Shown: positions 42,839-55,469 of the stretch, in pieces
Layout: every line of letters starts with the position of its first letter
Position numbering within the stretch: position 1 is the first letter of the stretch
Source: Whalleya microplaca
Taxonomy: Eukaryota > Ascomycota > Sordariomycetes > Xylariales > Xylariaceae
Assembly: GCA_022497155.1 (NCBI GenBank)
Contig: MU385714.1
Coordinates: 1,054,001-1,118,000 of the forward strand
Reading direction: 5' to 3'
DNA: 64,000 nt
Program-made: the position numbers and the translations under genes
Notes under the pieces: model-generated
Told to the model about the DNA's origin: nothing
Database searches by the model: none
What the model saw: only the letters and a program-made list of their open reading frames with translations

Positions 42839-44164
42839 GATGCTGGAAACGGTCACGTTGGAAGTTAGTTTGAGTCACCAATTTAGTTTGAGTAACCGTC
42901 AAAGTGTTTGCTCCTTCGGATGATCGAATCGAGTTTTACTGTTTGTGTTGGTGAACGGGTAGCTGAATGATCAAAGGACTTCTCAGTCGTATCGTTATAA
43001 GTATATAGTGAACAATCAATTGGTATTGACAGGTAGTTGGTTGGTAGGGTCTCTTTTATTTAGACTCTGACTCAAGTCTGTAAATGTGTCCAACATGTAA
43101 CAAGCATACTCACAAGACTTGACCCAAGCTCTTTTATATACGTCTTACCAATCGCCTCTCTACCAACATCTTTCCTGGTATGGTGATTCATGGTAGTCAA
43201 AGAATGCCTCGCATACAGCCCTAGAAGGCGAAGTCTTTAAGCTTGAAGATTGCTAGTAGTTTATATACAGTTAGGACGGGAATATGGTGGAGGCAGAATG
43301 TAATCCCTTAGAAGAGTTTCAAACCAACCATGCGGCTGGTGGCAGTGTTGTTATATTGAGCCGCACAGCCCGATGGTGGCGCAGGCTGCAAAATAGGTAC
43401 ACATGTATCTACTGCTTTCAACCTAGGTACCAAGTACCTAAAGGTTGTTGCATGTGGCACCTGGGCATGCAGCCACCACACGTGCAACCAACTGTGTACC
43501 TGCCCTGACTTCTTCTCATTTGTTGCAAGTTGGTACTACGCTTAAAACACATGTAATCCCAATCTAGCCACCATCGTGTGCCTTGCCTCCCAGGCTCACA
43601 GGCAGGACAGGGCCGATTTTTTTTTTTTTTTAAGAATTGAAATTACCGAGTCCGAGGTGATATTGAATAGCCACGACGGCAGTGAGGGTGTAGTGCTATG
43701 TCAAGGCATTCAGGGCTGCCAATTTAATTCGAAGTTTGCCGCAATTGCCGATGATATACTCCAAAGAGAAAGAGCTATGGGGTTAAGTAGATATCTCCGC
43801 CAGGAACTTCAAATCACAATTCCGAGGATTAAGCGCTGTAGTAATAGGGGCTGGTATTGTAGCCCCTGGCTATCTACCTAGCTGTTGGTGGGAATGGGCT
43901 TTCTTATATAGATGGCCATACTGATATGGCCCAGAACCTGTCCTGTCGCCACGCAGGCGCCGACATTGGGGGTCAGGGGCTAAACAGAGCTTTGATGAAC
44001 AAGCCGTATACGCGCTTGTTTCATGGCCGCTCTCTCCTGCGACCCGTAGCTTAGATACCATCCGAAAAAAACGTGCTACTACTACTACTACTACCTACTA
44101 ATACACAACATGCGCCGCACCGTATCCCCTTCACGGAATGAGACGAGATAAGAATTCCGATAAC
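42839..44164. other. vWA gene promoter / YSH1 3' region
   Basis: 1.3 kb. It contains ACCTAGGTAC at 43421-43430, a 15-T tract at 43617-43631, and (CTA)6 at 44076-44093. A 100-codon frame across the T tract (43576-43881) is not credible as a gene. Confidence 0.45.
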
Positions 44165-47100
44165 TCAGCCCCAAAGGGGCGCCGTGACCTCGACGGCGGT
44201 CTCCACGACCCTCTTGACCCGGTCCGCGAACGCCTTGTTCGTGCACTCGATCTCGAGGTTCTCGAGCCACACCGTGGCCACCATCTTGTCGACCTTGATG
44301 GTGACGCCGGGAACCGGGATGCCGATCTTGTGCAGGCGCTCGAGCTCCGTCTTCTGCCGCAGCTGCACCAGCCGCTCCTCCTCCTCGCCGTCGTCCGACA
44401 GCTCCATCGACACCTCCGAGCCGGCGTCGTCGCCGCTGTCTCCGTTCGCCCTCTTCGGCTTCTTGTCCTTGGCCAGCGGCGGCAGCTTGGGCAGGGCTAC
44501 CGGCGCCACGGCGTCCGCCCCGAACTGCGCTTCGAGGAAGAGGAATAGACGCTCTAGCCGCTCCGTCGGCGTCAGGTTCGCGTGCGGGTTGCGCTCCGGT
44601 AGCTCGTGGGAGTGCGAGTGCTTGCCCGCGGATTCTGCGCCTGTGTTAATATATATGTAGATTCTCGTAGAAGTGAATTGATAAGAATTGTTTACTTACG
44701 CTTCACAGCAGCAGGGCTGCTCTCGGTAGATAATAAGACTGCCATTACTGCATCGGCAATGCCATCGTTTAGCATGTTGCCTTCCCACTCCAATTCCACC
44801 TCGCCATTATTGCGGTACCGCACGGTGACGCAGCCCATGACTAGGTACGCTGCAACCAGCTGGGATATTTCCTCGTCAGCATCAGGTAGTTCGCCATTTC
44901 CGTTCGTCTCGTCATTATCTTTCTTCGCAAGTTTCTTCATCTCGGGCAGTTCCTCAATGCTGCCGAACGTGCCTTCGAGGGCCCATTTGATAAGGTCGAT
45001 TCCTGCCGCGCTGAGCGTGAACCGTTGCCGGCAGGCTATCGTAGAGGTCGTAAGCCCCGCGTACTCTCGCAGGTCTTCCGGGTCCATCAGAGACATCTTG
45101 AAGTCGTTTTGGACGATGACGCCTGCGATTAGCTCGGCACCTTGGTCGTCTGGTGCGGGTAGCTGCCTTGGAGGAGGGATGGATGCCAGTTTTCCCACCA
45201 CTTTGGCAACTTTATCTGTCTTGAATGGGATTCGTAGTTCTTCGCAATTTCTAGGGCTGTAAACTTTTACTTTCTCTGTTTTACCCGCATTCAATGATAA
45301 AAGCTTCGATTTTAGCCTCATCATGTTGTGTTGTTCGCCGTGTACCAAAATCTTGGCATATTAGCTAAGGCACGGGAATATCCAAGTAATACTAATAACA
45401 CTTACCACTACGGGAGCTCTGACTTCTTCAATGAACTCCTTGTTCTCTTGTCCATCGACATGTGCGGCGAAAGAGTACTCGGCGACGCTGCATCTCCGTG
45501 GTATCATGATTTTCTCGCTATCCGCGCCGGGTGCTCTCCTAACAGCATTGGTATTCCGTGACATGACGGCTTGGATCTGGTCCGGCTCCTGAACGATCTG
45601 CTTCGCCATGGTACCTTCAACACTATAACCGGTAATGATGACGCCGTTCTTTTCGTTTGGCGCCCATCTCTCTAACAGTTCTCGACTGACTCCGTTCTGT
45701 AACATACCAGGACTGGCAAGCATAACGCATCCGCCAACGTCGTCGAATCGATCGAGATTCTTCAGTGACCGGATGTACTTGAAGTCCCAGGGGCCGCCAT
45801 TTCCCGCGCTGTCTCCCGCAGCTTCGGCTTCTGCCATTCGCTCCCTGAACAGGCGTTTGATATTATCATTCATGGCACCGACGTAGGTTCGGTATACCAC
45901 CATACATTTCCTGGCAAGGTTGCTGGCATAGTAGATAGGGATCTTCTGGAACTCTTGGTGCTTGCCCCAGTACTCGTCTAGGATAAGCAGTAGCTCTTGC
46001 GCTCTACCGAGGGCAAAGACAGGCATCAAGACCCGACCACCCCGATTCAGGATGTTCGTGATCGATTTCATCAACGCCTGCTCTCTCTCTACTCTGGGAA
46101 CGTGCGTCGACACTCCGTAGGTCGATTCGGTGATGAGTACATCAATCTTGACGCCTCTAGGAACCTCGGCAGAGACGAGATGTCGATCTTGCTCTCGAGA
46201 GTAATCCCCAGTGAAGAAGATGTTCAGCCCAGCAATTTCTATCAGAAACATGGCGGCCCCCAACACATGGCCGGCAGGATAAGGCGTAATACGGATAGAA
46301 GAGATGGTGTGAGTGGTGTGGTAGTCGATGGCCTCGATCTGAGGGAAGGTGTTCAGATGATCCTGCTCCGTATATACGGGTTGTGATGTTGGATTTGATG
46401 AAGTATTCCCAACCCGAACACTGTCTTGGATGAGCCATTTGTAGATAGCCTTGGTGGGATGTGTCATGAAGACCCTACCCCTGAAGTTGGTCTTTGCCAG
46501 GACATAGGGAAGAGAGGCTGCATGGTCTATATGGAAACTTGGGTCAAGTTAGCAGGGTTCGCAACAAACATAGATATACGACGGTCAAGGGAGTTTATGG
46601 CAACGAGCGTCACGATAGTATAGGAGGGCTACCGGTTGGGTAATGGAGTAATGTCTTGTATTGATAACTGGATACATAGAAGGAAAGTTGCAGATATCCA
46701 CAAGCCCATCTACACAAGATCATGCAACACTCGAGGGCGGATTCGAATTCGGACTCGGATACGGATAATGGACATGGGCTACATGCTACCATCCACCCCA
46801 ACGAACACGATGCTCTTGACCATTCACAGCTGCGTAGTGTGACGAGAGAATAGGACGGGGGAGCTTACTGGCTGATGAGGAGGACATCGACAGTGCTAAG
46901 ATCGAAGTCGTCAAAGAACGGGAGCGAGGCAAGACCGTCGTATGCAGGATGTTGGCCAGCATCAAGCTTTGAATTGATTGTTAGCGAAGTATAGTGCAAT
47001 ATAGGAAGAGTGAGGCATACCATGACCGTCTTGCCTTTATACTGTATGATATGGCATGATCTGCCAACCTCGTTTCCACCCCCTAGACAAAGAAACATCA

Positions 47101-47173
47101 ACTCGTCGGACGGGTCTACAGGCTCGTCAGTGGTAGCCGTTGCAATGGCCGAGGCCTTGCGCTTAGAAGCCAT
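44165..47173 (-). CDS. YSH1: mRNA 3'-end endonuclease Ysh1/CPSF73
   Basis: Metallo-beta-lactamase/beta-CASP nuclease that cleaves pre-mRNA before polyadenylation, in the cleavage and polyadenylation factor. Five exons (47173-47021, 46966-46869, 46537-45406, 45351-44700, 44640-44165) give 836 aa; yeast Ysh1 is 779. Zn-binding motif HFHIDH at 84-89, then [24 protein letters not shown] and [13 protein letters not shown] follow; beta-CASP motifs include [19 protein letters not shown] and the [18 protein letters not shown] loop; VHGEQHNM closes the catalytic part. The C-terminal domain is charged. Intron 2 is 331 bp, long for this window, and splits the first His codon of the catalytic motif. Divergent from TAF4. 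Confidence 0.95.
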
Positions 47174-48278
47174 GGCTGCTTAATGATCTGCGGGTGTTCG
47201 CGCGCGCAATCCAGTGAGCCGTTGGAAGAGCGGTCGCAATCAATGGATTGCGACAAGACAGTTCACCAAAAGGAAACGCCTGTACTATCAGTGACACATA
47301 TCGGATTAATGGTGCCAGTCCAAGACCAAAACCTTTCAGAACATTGAGAAGGTCGGAGAAAATGCGAAAATGCGCTGGTGCAGCTTGGAATGTCTAACAC
47401 CTTTGACTTCCAATAGGTGGTAGGTACTTGGAAGGGCGATCGGCGGCGACAGAAATGTCTAGGAATTCGCATAAGTTCATAGGTACCTCCATAGTAGACT
47501 GGGGCTGCTAAGGTAGGCTCCATCTTAGGTAATTGAAGTTACCTAGCGCGACGCGTGCCCCGTGCCCCAGGCAGGCAACCCAGAGGCTCCCTTCATCGGC
47601 CAGAGTTTATTCCGAGTTTATTCCGACAATCCCGGTCTTACCTTGGAAGATGCCCTGGCAGTGGAGGTGCCCAGGTGCAGGCAGGTGTCAGCTTATTAGG
47701 AGTGTTGGTGGTGGTGATGGCGCTCGGACCACATCAGGATCGGGCCATATGTACGGAGTAAACTGTGGGTACCTAGGTACGTACTAGCTGATTACTTAAG
47801 GTAAAGGGACTGTAGGTGAGAGGCCCGTGCGCCCTGCAACACGAAAGATTTCCAATGGGGGAGCTTTTCTGCTTCTACAAGATGCCTCCTCATCTGTCCA
47901 ATATCGACGCAACCGACGCATCCCATCCACCAACGCGATTCCGAAGCGGCGCCGCCAGTCAGGACCATTTCTGCACACGGTCAGCGTCGCGCAAGTCCCC
48001 TTTCAGCCCCCGTCTACCCACGAGACGCCCCGTCTGTTGCCCGCTCTCGGATGGGTGTTGACAACTTGAGTGTGACAGGCTCTGTGCCTGCCCGGGTCCA
48101 GAGAGCGTGTTGAAGACGAAGACGGCCTGGCTATATACTGCTTGATCGATCATCTATCTATCTGCATCTTGGGCGATCCTGCCCAGACCAACCTCATTTG
48201 CCGCCGAAGCTCAGCGCATCACCTCAGCGAGCGCATCACCTACAACCCATCACAGCCTCTTAGCCTCTTGTCGCCGCC
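47174..48278. promoter_or_regulatory. Divergent promoter YSH1/TAF4
   Basis: 1.1 kb. It includes the 12-bp palindrome GTACCTAGGTAC (47769-47780), several AGGTA/TACCT fragments at ~47405-47560, and two copies of AGCGCATCACCT near 48209 and 48230. No gene supported. Confidence 0.5.
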
Positions 48279-50290
48279 ATGTCGCATCCGCAGCAACAGA
48301 TGCCTCCGCGGCAGTTCTCTCCTCAGCACTCACCCGTTCCTCCTCCTAATATAGCTTATTCGCTCCCACCTAATAAGCGAACTAAGATATCACCCGGACC
48401 TCCTTCGCGACCGGCTTCACCGCATCCAAATCCATCATATGCTGCAAGCCCGGGCGCTCCCACGCCCGGCCCTCCTACACCCACCGCTGCTTCTTTCATG
48501 TCGCCGGCTCCCCAGAATAACTCTCAAGCCCCCTCCAACTCGTACTCCCCTTCCTATCAACAGCCGAATGGTCGATCCGCCTCTGCGGGCATGACCCTGA
48601 CCATGCCTTCGGCTGCGCCAACACCCTCATTGGCGTCGCCCCAAATGTCCACGCCCAACTCTGCCCACGCGCCTTATTCGAGTGCTACCCTCGCCCCAGT
48701 CACTAGCGCCCCAGGCCAGCCGGCTTCTACGGCAATCACGAACATGGGGCCTCCCACCCTTAATCCGACGGGCTCCTTCTCTTCGACCACCGACCCGACG
48801 AGACAAGGCTCGAAGCCGGCAACTTCAAAGATGGAGTCATACGATATGGACGATATACTCAGAGGAACCGGCATCGATCTAGAAGAGGAGGCGGAATACC
48901 TCAATAACTTGGAATCAAGAAGCGGTTTTGCGCAGTATCCGCCCGGCGGGAAGGATAGCTTCTACGGTGCTGGTCCGGCGAACCAACCAGCCGAGCGCAC
49001 TAGAGCACGCACGCAAGAGGAGCTTGCTGCAGAGACTGCCGACCAAGCATGGAACGATGCTGCTAAAAAGCTTGCTCTTACGAGAAGCCAGGAGCTGAGC
49101 AGCCATCTTCTGGAACCTGGTGTAGTCCACAAGAAAATCTATGATGTTGCACAGAAATTTGGGCTAGGCTTGAATTTGGAGCTGAAACCGGGTGCCCAGG
49201 GTCCGACAATAGGGAGATTTAGCAATCCTACTGACTTCCCGAAGCCCGAGCTCAAGGTAATGGTTCAGAAGGCTCCAGACGGTGCAGTTGTCCAGACGCT
49301 TGGTTCATTCCTTCCTAGGGAGTCGTACCTAGTTGACCAGATAGCACTGCTTTCGATAGGGACGAAGCAGTGCCTGCGTGAGTTGCTTGGTGATGCCGAT
49401 AAGATTGCCACCACTCGGCAAAACAGCTCACATGGAGTCGTCCCTCCTGAGTGGGTAGACGCAGCCGCTCCTCAGCCACCTCAGGTGAACGGCACACATA
49501 ACGAAAATCTACGGACTGGTGCGGAGAATGCAGTTAGCCCTCGCACAAACCCACTCAAGCGTATGGAGTTTCTGATCCTGTGTATATATGTATGTACGTG
49601 GTATAACTAACAACTGTCCTAGGTCCGGCCGATGAGCTTAGCAATGGACTGCCTACACCAGTGTCTGAAGCATCGCCAACCAACTACTTGGTAGAAGCTA
49701 TGGTTGATCTCGGCAAGATTACTCAGAGTGCCGAGGAAGGCCGTCTGAAGAAAAGGCTTAAGAGGCTGGAGAAGGGTGCCAATAAGGAAAAGGAAAGTGC
49801 TGATGGCGCGTCACGATCAGGCTCTGTGGCACCAGGCACGCCTGGATCTATAGCCCCAGAACCCGAGGCAAAGGCACCCACGAAGAAGGAGATAAAGAAA
49901 GCAGCCGCGAAGCAGCAAGAGGCTACCAGTGCCACTGTGAACCAGACACTGGGTCTATTTTCCGGCCGCAACAAGAAGAAGTACTCGTGGATGACCGCCG
50001 GCAGTTCTGGCAGTGGGTCGAATACACCGAGAGCACAAGGACCTGGTGGACCTGGCACGCCAGGTTCTGCAGCGGCTGGCAGTAGTAGTAGGGCTACACA
50101 GGGCCCTCTGACCAAAGGCAGTGTCTCTCATCTCGGACAATTCCGCGAAGACTCGGAGAAGGGAAAGAACATCCAACTCCGAGATTGGATAGTTGTCCTC
50201 GAGGATCGTGGCTATGACACGAAGAGCCTGCAGGATGCGTATAGCAAGATGGACAAGTCTGCTAAGATTACGATGGATAGTACGTCATAA
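48279..50290 (+). CDS. TAF4: TFIID subunit Taf4
   Basis: Core TFIID subunit that pairs with Taf12 through a histone fold, in the nucleus. Exons 48279-49560 and 49623-50290, with a 62-bp intron, give 649 aa. Residues 1-~185 are Pro/Ser/Gln-rich and disordered. The Taf4 C-terminal domain begins near MDDILRGTGIDLEEEAEYL and continues through EPGVVHKKIYDVAQKFGLGL and YLVEAMVDLGKITQSAEEGR. It ends with the conserved LGLFSGRNKKKYSWMTAGS and IQLRDWIVVLEDRGYDTKSL blocks. The splice yields PLKRPADELSNG, whereas read-through gives a short unrelated tail. Confidence 0.93.
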
Positions 50291-51232
50291 GGAATGCGAA
50301 TGGCGTCTAGTGGTATTGGCCGCACAGGATAGTGGGCCTGTTTGATATAAGCTCTGATTTGATGCGGTATGATGATTGCATAAGTTGCTTTCGGGAGGGA
50401 TACTATAACCCTCAAACTCGCGTTGTTCGCGTTGTATTGAGTACACTTTTCTACATTCAGCCAGGCGTTGACATTACAGGGCATAGGGGGCAAATGGTTG
50501 GCTTTGCATTCTGATTTTTCCCACCCCCCGCGCCCCCAGAACCCCCTGAGCAAAAAGACGGCCAAGAGGGGAGTCCTCGTTGGCGTGCGTATGTCTTGAT
50601 GACCTACCCGGTCACATCAGGCGTTCTGGTAATAGTACTACTTACTAGCTGCGTTTAGAATTATGGGCAGCTGGAACCAGCAAGGAAAGTGCGTTGCGAT
50701 TCTGCAAAGACGGCGGAGGAAACACTGATGATAGTGTGATATAAAAAAAAACCCGAAGAAAAAAATAGCAGAAAAGAAATCCATAATGATCATGCGTACC
50801 TCTGAGCTCGTACAGAAGAAGGCTGATGAGTTATTGCGCATGCTGACTATTATTCTACCTTATCCTATCCTGTTCTGTCCTGTCCTAGTACATGTATCTC
50901 GTGCATAGCCACTCCGTGATCGATCACCTGTTCATCGCCTGTTCGTGCACATCTTACATACGCATAGACCCTATCGCGTTCTCGATCGCTTTGACTTACC
51001 CCAGGACGTCGGGCGATAGTGGGGACGCCCCGAGGTTCGTGTCCAACAATCGGAGCACATCCGCCTTGGCGCAGCCGACCGATGGTCTAACTATGCAATC
51101 GTATGGCACAAATCAAACTCCGGCGATACATGTATGCTTATCGTGGGGCATCTCAACCTCGGTTTACTAATATCGACATCATACCTAGTTTCCGTAGGTT
51201 TTTACACATTTGCTACGAATAACAATTCTACC
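50291..51232. other. TAF4 3' / amidase 5' region
   Basis: 942 bp between same-strand genes. It has A-rich segments near 50740-50780. No supported gene. Confidence 0.4.
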
Positions 51233-52507
51233 ATGGCAAAAGCAGTAAGATGAATTGTGCTAGATCCAAGAATGGAATGTGAAGGGATACGTGCTAATAA
51301 TACCGTTGATGGCAGGCCGTGGGGCAGATCTGCTCCACGAACTCGATGGCGCATAACCTCGAGCAGTGCGTCAAGCTCGTGGGCAAGGCTGCGGCCGCGG
51401 GTGCGAAAGTAAGAGCAGCTCCAATGTCGTGTATATGCTTTACTATGAGCCTGACAAGTGTCAATACTTGGGGAGACCAATCTGTTGCTCGAGAGCACTT
51501 CCATAGGCCGTGATGTCATCTCATATGGACTTATGATAAGATGGGACCCAAGAGCTACAAGTCAAGGCTATGAGCTATTCACGAGGTTCAGCCTCATGCC
51601 TTCATATCTATGAATAGAAGCTATTTTCATACGTTGCGGACTGGGCGTCCTTTGCCGTTGTTCTCTATGTCCCCTGCTCACCTCCCTCACTACGCAGGTC
51701 CTCTTCCTCCCCGAAGCATCCGACTACATCGCCTCCTCAGGCGAGGAATCGCTGTCCCTCGCACAACCCATGTCGACCTCTCCCTTCGTAACCGGACTGC
51801 AATCCGCCGCGGCGGCGCACTCTCTCGCGATCCACGTCGGGATCCACGAGCCGGTGCTCCCCCTTGACAAATCCCAGCGCGTCGTCCCCTCTCCCCCCAG
51901 CAAACTCCTCAACCGCACAATCTTCATCACCGCCCAGGGCGAGATCCCACCCCACGGCATCTACGACAAGATCCACCTCTTCGACTACGGCGCCCTCCGC
52001 GAATCCGCCAACACGCAAGCGGGCCGCGCAATCTTACCCCCCTTCGCGTCCCCCGTGGGGCGTCTGGGATCCCTGATCTGCTTCGACCTTCGCTTCGCCG
52101 AGCCCGCGATCCACCTGGCCACGAACCCGGCGTTCGCGCGGGAGCCGGCGCAGACGCTCCTGTACCCGAGCGCCTTCACGGTGCCGACGGGCGCCGCGCA
52201 CTGGGAGCTGCTGCTGCGTGCGCGCGCGGTCGAGACCCAGAGCTGGGTCGTGGCCGCGGCGCAGGTGGGGCGGCATGCCGGGCCGGGGGGCAGGAGGGTG
52301 AGTTACGGACGGAGTATGGTTGTCGATCCGTGGGGCAGGGTCGTGCTGGCGCTGCGCGGGGTGCGCGAGGGGAAGAAGGGGGAGGAAGGGGGAGAGGGAG
52401 ATTGGGAGGCTGAGGAGGGCGCGGTGGGTGAGCTGGGCGTTGTGGAGATCGATCTGGGGGAGTGGGAGAGGGTGAGGGAGCGGATGCCGTTGGTTAGGAG
52501 GACGTGA
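51233..52507 (+). CDS. NIT2: Nit2-like carbon-nitrogen hydrolase
   Basis: Nitrilase-superfamily amidase. Three exons (51233-51244, 51316-51408, 51698-52507) give 304 aa. The first exon codes only four residues, and the second intron is 289 bp. Catalytic triad: Glu41 in LFLPEASDYI, Lys126 in IYDKIHLFD, Cys163 in LICFDLRF. VGQICSTNSM at the N-terminus and ETQSWVVAAAQVGRH are typical of fungal Nit proteins, which remove the amide from deaminated glutathione (metabolite repair). A Gly/Glu-rich insert (~262-283) near the C-terminus is low-complexity. The third exon is very GC-rich compared with the neighbours. The Nit1/Nit2 paralogue choice is uncertain. Confidence 0.88.
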
Positions 52508-53370
52508 GTGTGTCCCTGTTCCCTTTCTCTTCTTCCTGAGTGCCTACATGTTGTGTTGTTTGGTCATCGCCTGTGGTGATATCAGCGGTTCTTGCTTACA
52601 ACCTGTCCCGTTCTCCTGCTGACTTGCTTATTTCTAGGGATATATATCCCGCAGTATGAAATCAACTGCGTAGAAAGGCTAAACTCCACACCTGCTTATA
52701 AGTTAGATACTCTAGACTCTGGTTAGTGATGGTGCTGGTTCAAGAATCAAACACCAAGCGGCACAGCATATCATAGACTTGAGGATTCTGCATTGACTAC
52801 TTATGTAGCTCTAGGCTGTGTATGGACTAATATGTACGACACATTGAAGCCCTGCCTCCTGCCTCCTGCTGAATATCAAGTCTGTCTGCCGTTTTCCTGT
52901 CTACTCTGACAACAGGAACACTCGCCTCGCCTCGCCTCGCACGTGCAATGATTAAACGGGAATTTGGTATCAATACACCCTCCTCCATCCTCCCTCGTTT
53001 TCCGCCGTGCAAGCAAGACAACACCGGCACCGTTTCCTGTTTTTTGCGTCTGAAATACAATCATGTCGGCTCGTCCGCGTCATACGTCATGCCAATGCCA
53101 GAAGATGCATAACACCTCGTTGAACCATCCTTACGCCGGGGTTAGAGCTTCAGTTGAAGCCAAGTCCAACGACCCTTGAAGCATGATAATGCCACTTCCT
53201 GGTGAAACGATTTCCTGAGCATGAAAAACCGGCCCATGCAACTGCATAATAATACACTGTACAAATGATGTAGGGGTTTTGTGTCGTGGTTATGGGTAGA
53301 GTACTGGATAATGGTGTTCCAGCTACCGTGTGAATCGTTGAAACGATTCGAGCTTCTCGGTTTTGGTTGA
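52508..53370. other. Convergent intergenic region amidase/SCD6
   Basis: 863 bp. It has (CTCGC)4 at 52921-52940 and CCTGCCTCCTG duplications near 52850. No gene supported. Confidence 0.45.
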
Positions 53371-55469
53371 TTACTGGGGGGTCGATTGTTGGAAACCGCC
53401 GCCACCTCTTCCTCGGCCACCATATCCACCACGTCCACGCGGGTTGCCACGACCGCGACCTCGGCCGCGATAGCCACCGCGGTAACCACCGTCCACACTT
53501 CCTTGGCCGAAGGTCTCCATATTCTTACGATGCTCTTCTCCGCGCCATTCACGTCCACCAGGCCTCTGGCCACCATTCTCCGCGCGGTCTCTAGCCTCAC
53601 TCGAAATGTTGTCAAAAAACGACATTGTTCGGTTGTAAGCGATGGCAGTCTCTTCGGATTCCGGAGTCTCGGAAACGGATCCGTTAGCAGCCTCGCTCGA
53701 CGGTGATCCAGTTGCGACGGCCTCCTTCTGCAGATCTTGCTTGTTGAATTTAGCATTGCCTGCTTGGAAGTCAAAGTCGGTGCGAGGCACAGTGCGGGGC
53801 ACATCAACTCGGCTGGGTCCACCAGACCGACCGCCTCGGGCTCGTCCTCTACCAGTAGAACGGGTTCTAGCCTCCACTCGCATCTCTTGAACCTTTCTAG
53901 CCAAATTATCCATGGCTTCGCCATTCAACGCTCTCGCAGCCGGAGAATCCCCACCGACTGGTGGCTTCTCAGGTCTTTTGTCGATCTGGGACATTGCAAG
54001 AGCAACAGCGGCCCGTGCCACAGAAGTAGCATCTCTAAGAGCGGTTGGGCTGTCTCCCTGACCATTACTCTGGCCTACTGAAGGCTGCACGGAAGCAGCA
54101 GCAGCAGTGACCTGCGGGGCATTTCTCGAAAGAATTGCAGCAGGGATCGGCACAGCGGGGACCGGCACGGCAGGGGTGATACGGTTGTTCTTGGGGCCAG
54201 TGGGAATAGGTTTCTTCTCGGCAGTACTGGGCGCAGACGTACCCGATGACAGTGACTCTGTAGTAGCCTTGACTTCCTCCGCAGTCGGCTTCGATTCAAC
54301 CGGCGGGGTGGGCGCAGCATTTGTCGGAGTGGGCTGAATGGCCGGCTGTCCTAGAGATTTAGGCTCTGTGGGCAATTCGACAGCAGGAGCACCAACCGGT
54401 CTCGACTGATTCATGCCAGCACCAATAGGTGTCGGCCTGTTGTCCGACTGTGGGGTACCTCTCATGGCCTGGGGAGGTGCACCCGGAGGTCCTTGAGGTC
54501 CTTGGGGTCCTTGGGGTCCAGGTGGAAATCCAAAGGTGTTCCACGGACCTGGTCCACCTGGTCCACCGGGTGCGCCAGGAGGAAAACCTTGGCCGGGAGG
54601 GAACCATCCCGGGTGAGGGTGGTGAGGGTGGTAAGGCGGCATGCCATTGAATCCTGGTGCCGGTCCGGCGCCGGGACCACCACGACCCCATTGTCCGGGA
54701 GGTGCATAGTAGGGATTCGGCTGGTAAGGCTGACTGAATCCGTGAGGTCCCGGACCATGGTTAGCTAGTCCAGGTGCAGCATTGCCAATGGGGCGCGTGC
54801 GAGTCTGTATGATTCGATTAAATTAGTACAAGGACTCATGGCAAGGCATTCCAAGTTTTTCTTCAGCTTTGTGGTGAGTCCATGGTAGATCAGAAGGAAG
54901 GCAACGGAAATATCAACAGTGTAAATGTTTGCGCATTTCAGTCGAAATTGTTTGTTTAACATCCGAAATGTTTCGTCATAAACATGGGTCTGGGATTTGC
55001 ATGAAGATAAAATGAAGTGAGGAGGGACTTACGCCGAGGATAGCAGGGTCATCGGGAACCTTGGGCGGCTGGTTTTCCTTGGGAGGAGCAGGCTGATCAA
55101 TACGCAGATCCTTGACGTCGCTGCCGCGGAAAACGATATATTCGTAGACCTGATCAGAAGGTGCTATCTCCTCATCAGGATTGCCCTTTCGTCCCTCGGT
55201 GCCGAAAGACTTGACGTTCTCGAGCGAAACAGTCGACTCTTCGGAATTGATCTCATGCAGAACTCCCGAATACCTGGGAAGATGGTCAATGGAAGGAGCG
55301 CGAGAGGTAGTAAAGGCTGAAGATGCTTACCGGATATCACTCTTGGAGATGAGCGAAATGCGAGATCTGCAAGGCGGATCATATTAGTGTTCTATCCATG
55401 ACAAGATGAGGGGGATCCATCGTCGGCGGGAAGAGGGCATCAAGACACGTACCCAAGAAATTCAGACAT
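53371..55469 (-). CDS. SCD6: Scd6/LSM14 translational repressor (P-body protein)
   Basis: RNA-granule protein that represses translation and promotes decapping through Dhh1/Dcp2 contacts in the cytoplasm. Four exons (55469-55453, 55366-55331, 55273-55033, 54804-53371) give 575 aa; the first two code 17 and 36 nt. LSM domain at 1-~85 (GSRISLISKSDIRYSGVLHEI is assembled by the first two splices). Then a long Pro/Gly-rich linker, FDF motif at ~442-444, FFD box SFFDNISSEARDR at ~493, TFG box NMETFG at ~527, and a C-terminal RGG tract. Domain order matches the family exactly. The linker has PQGPQGPQGPPG collagen-like repeats. Confidence 0.94.

Noticed and set aside
43576..43881. 100-codon frame across a poly(T) tract
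   Set aside because: It reads through 15 T giving a Phe run, and nothing resembles a protein domain.
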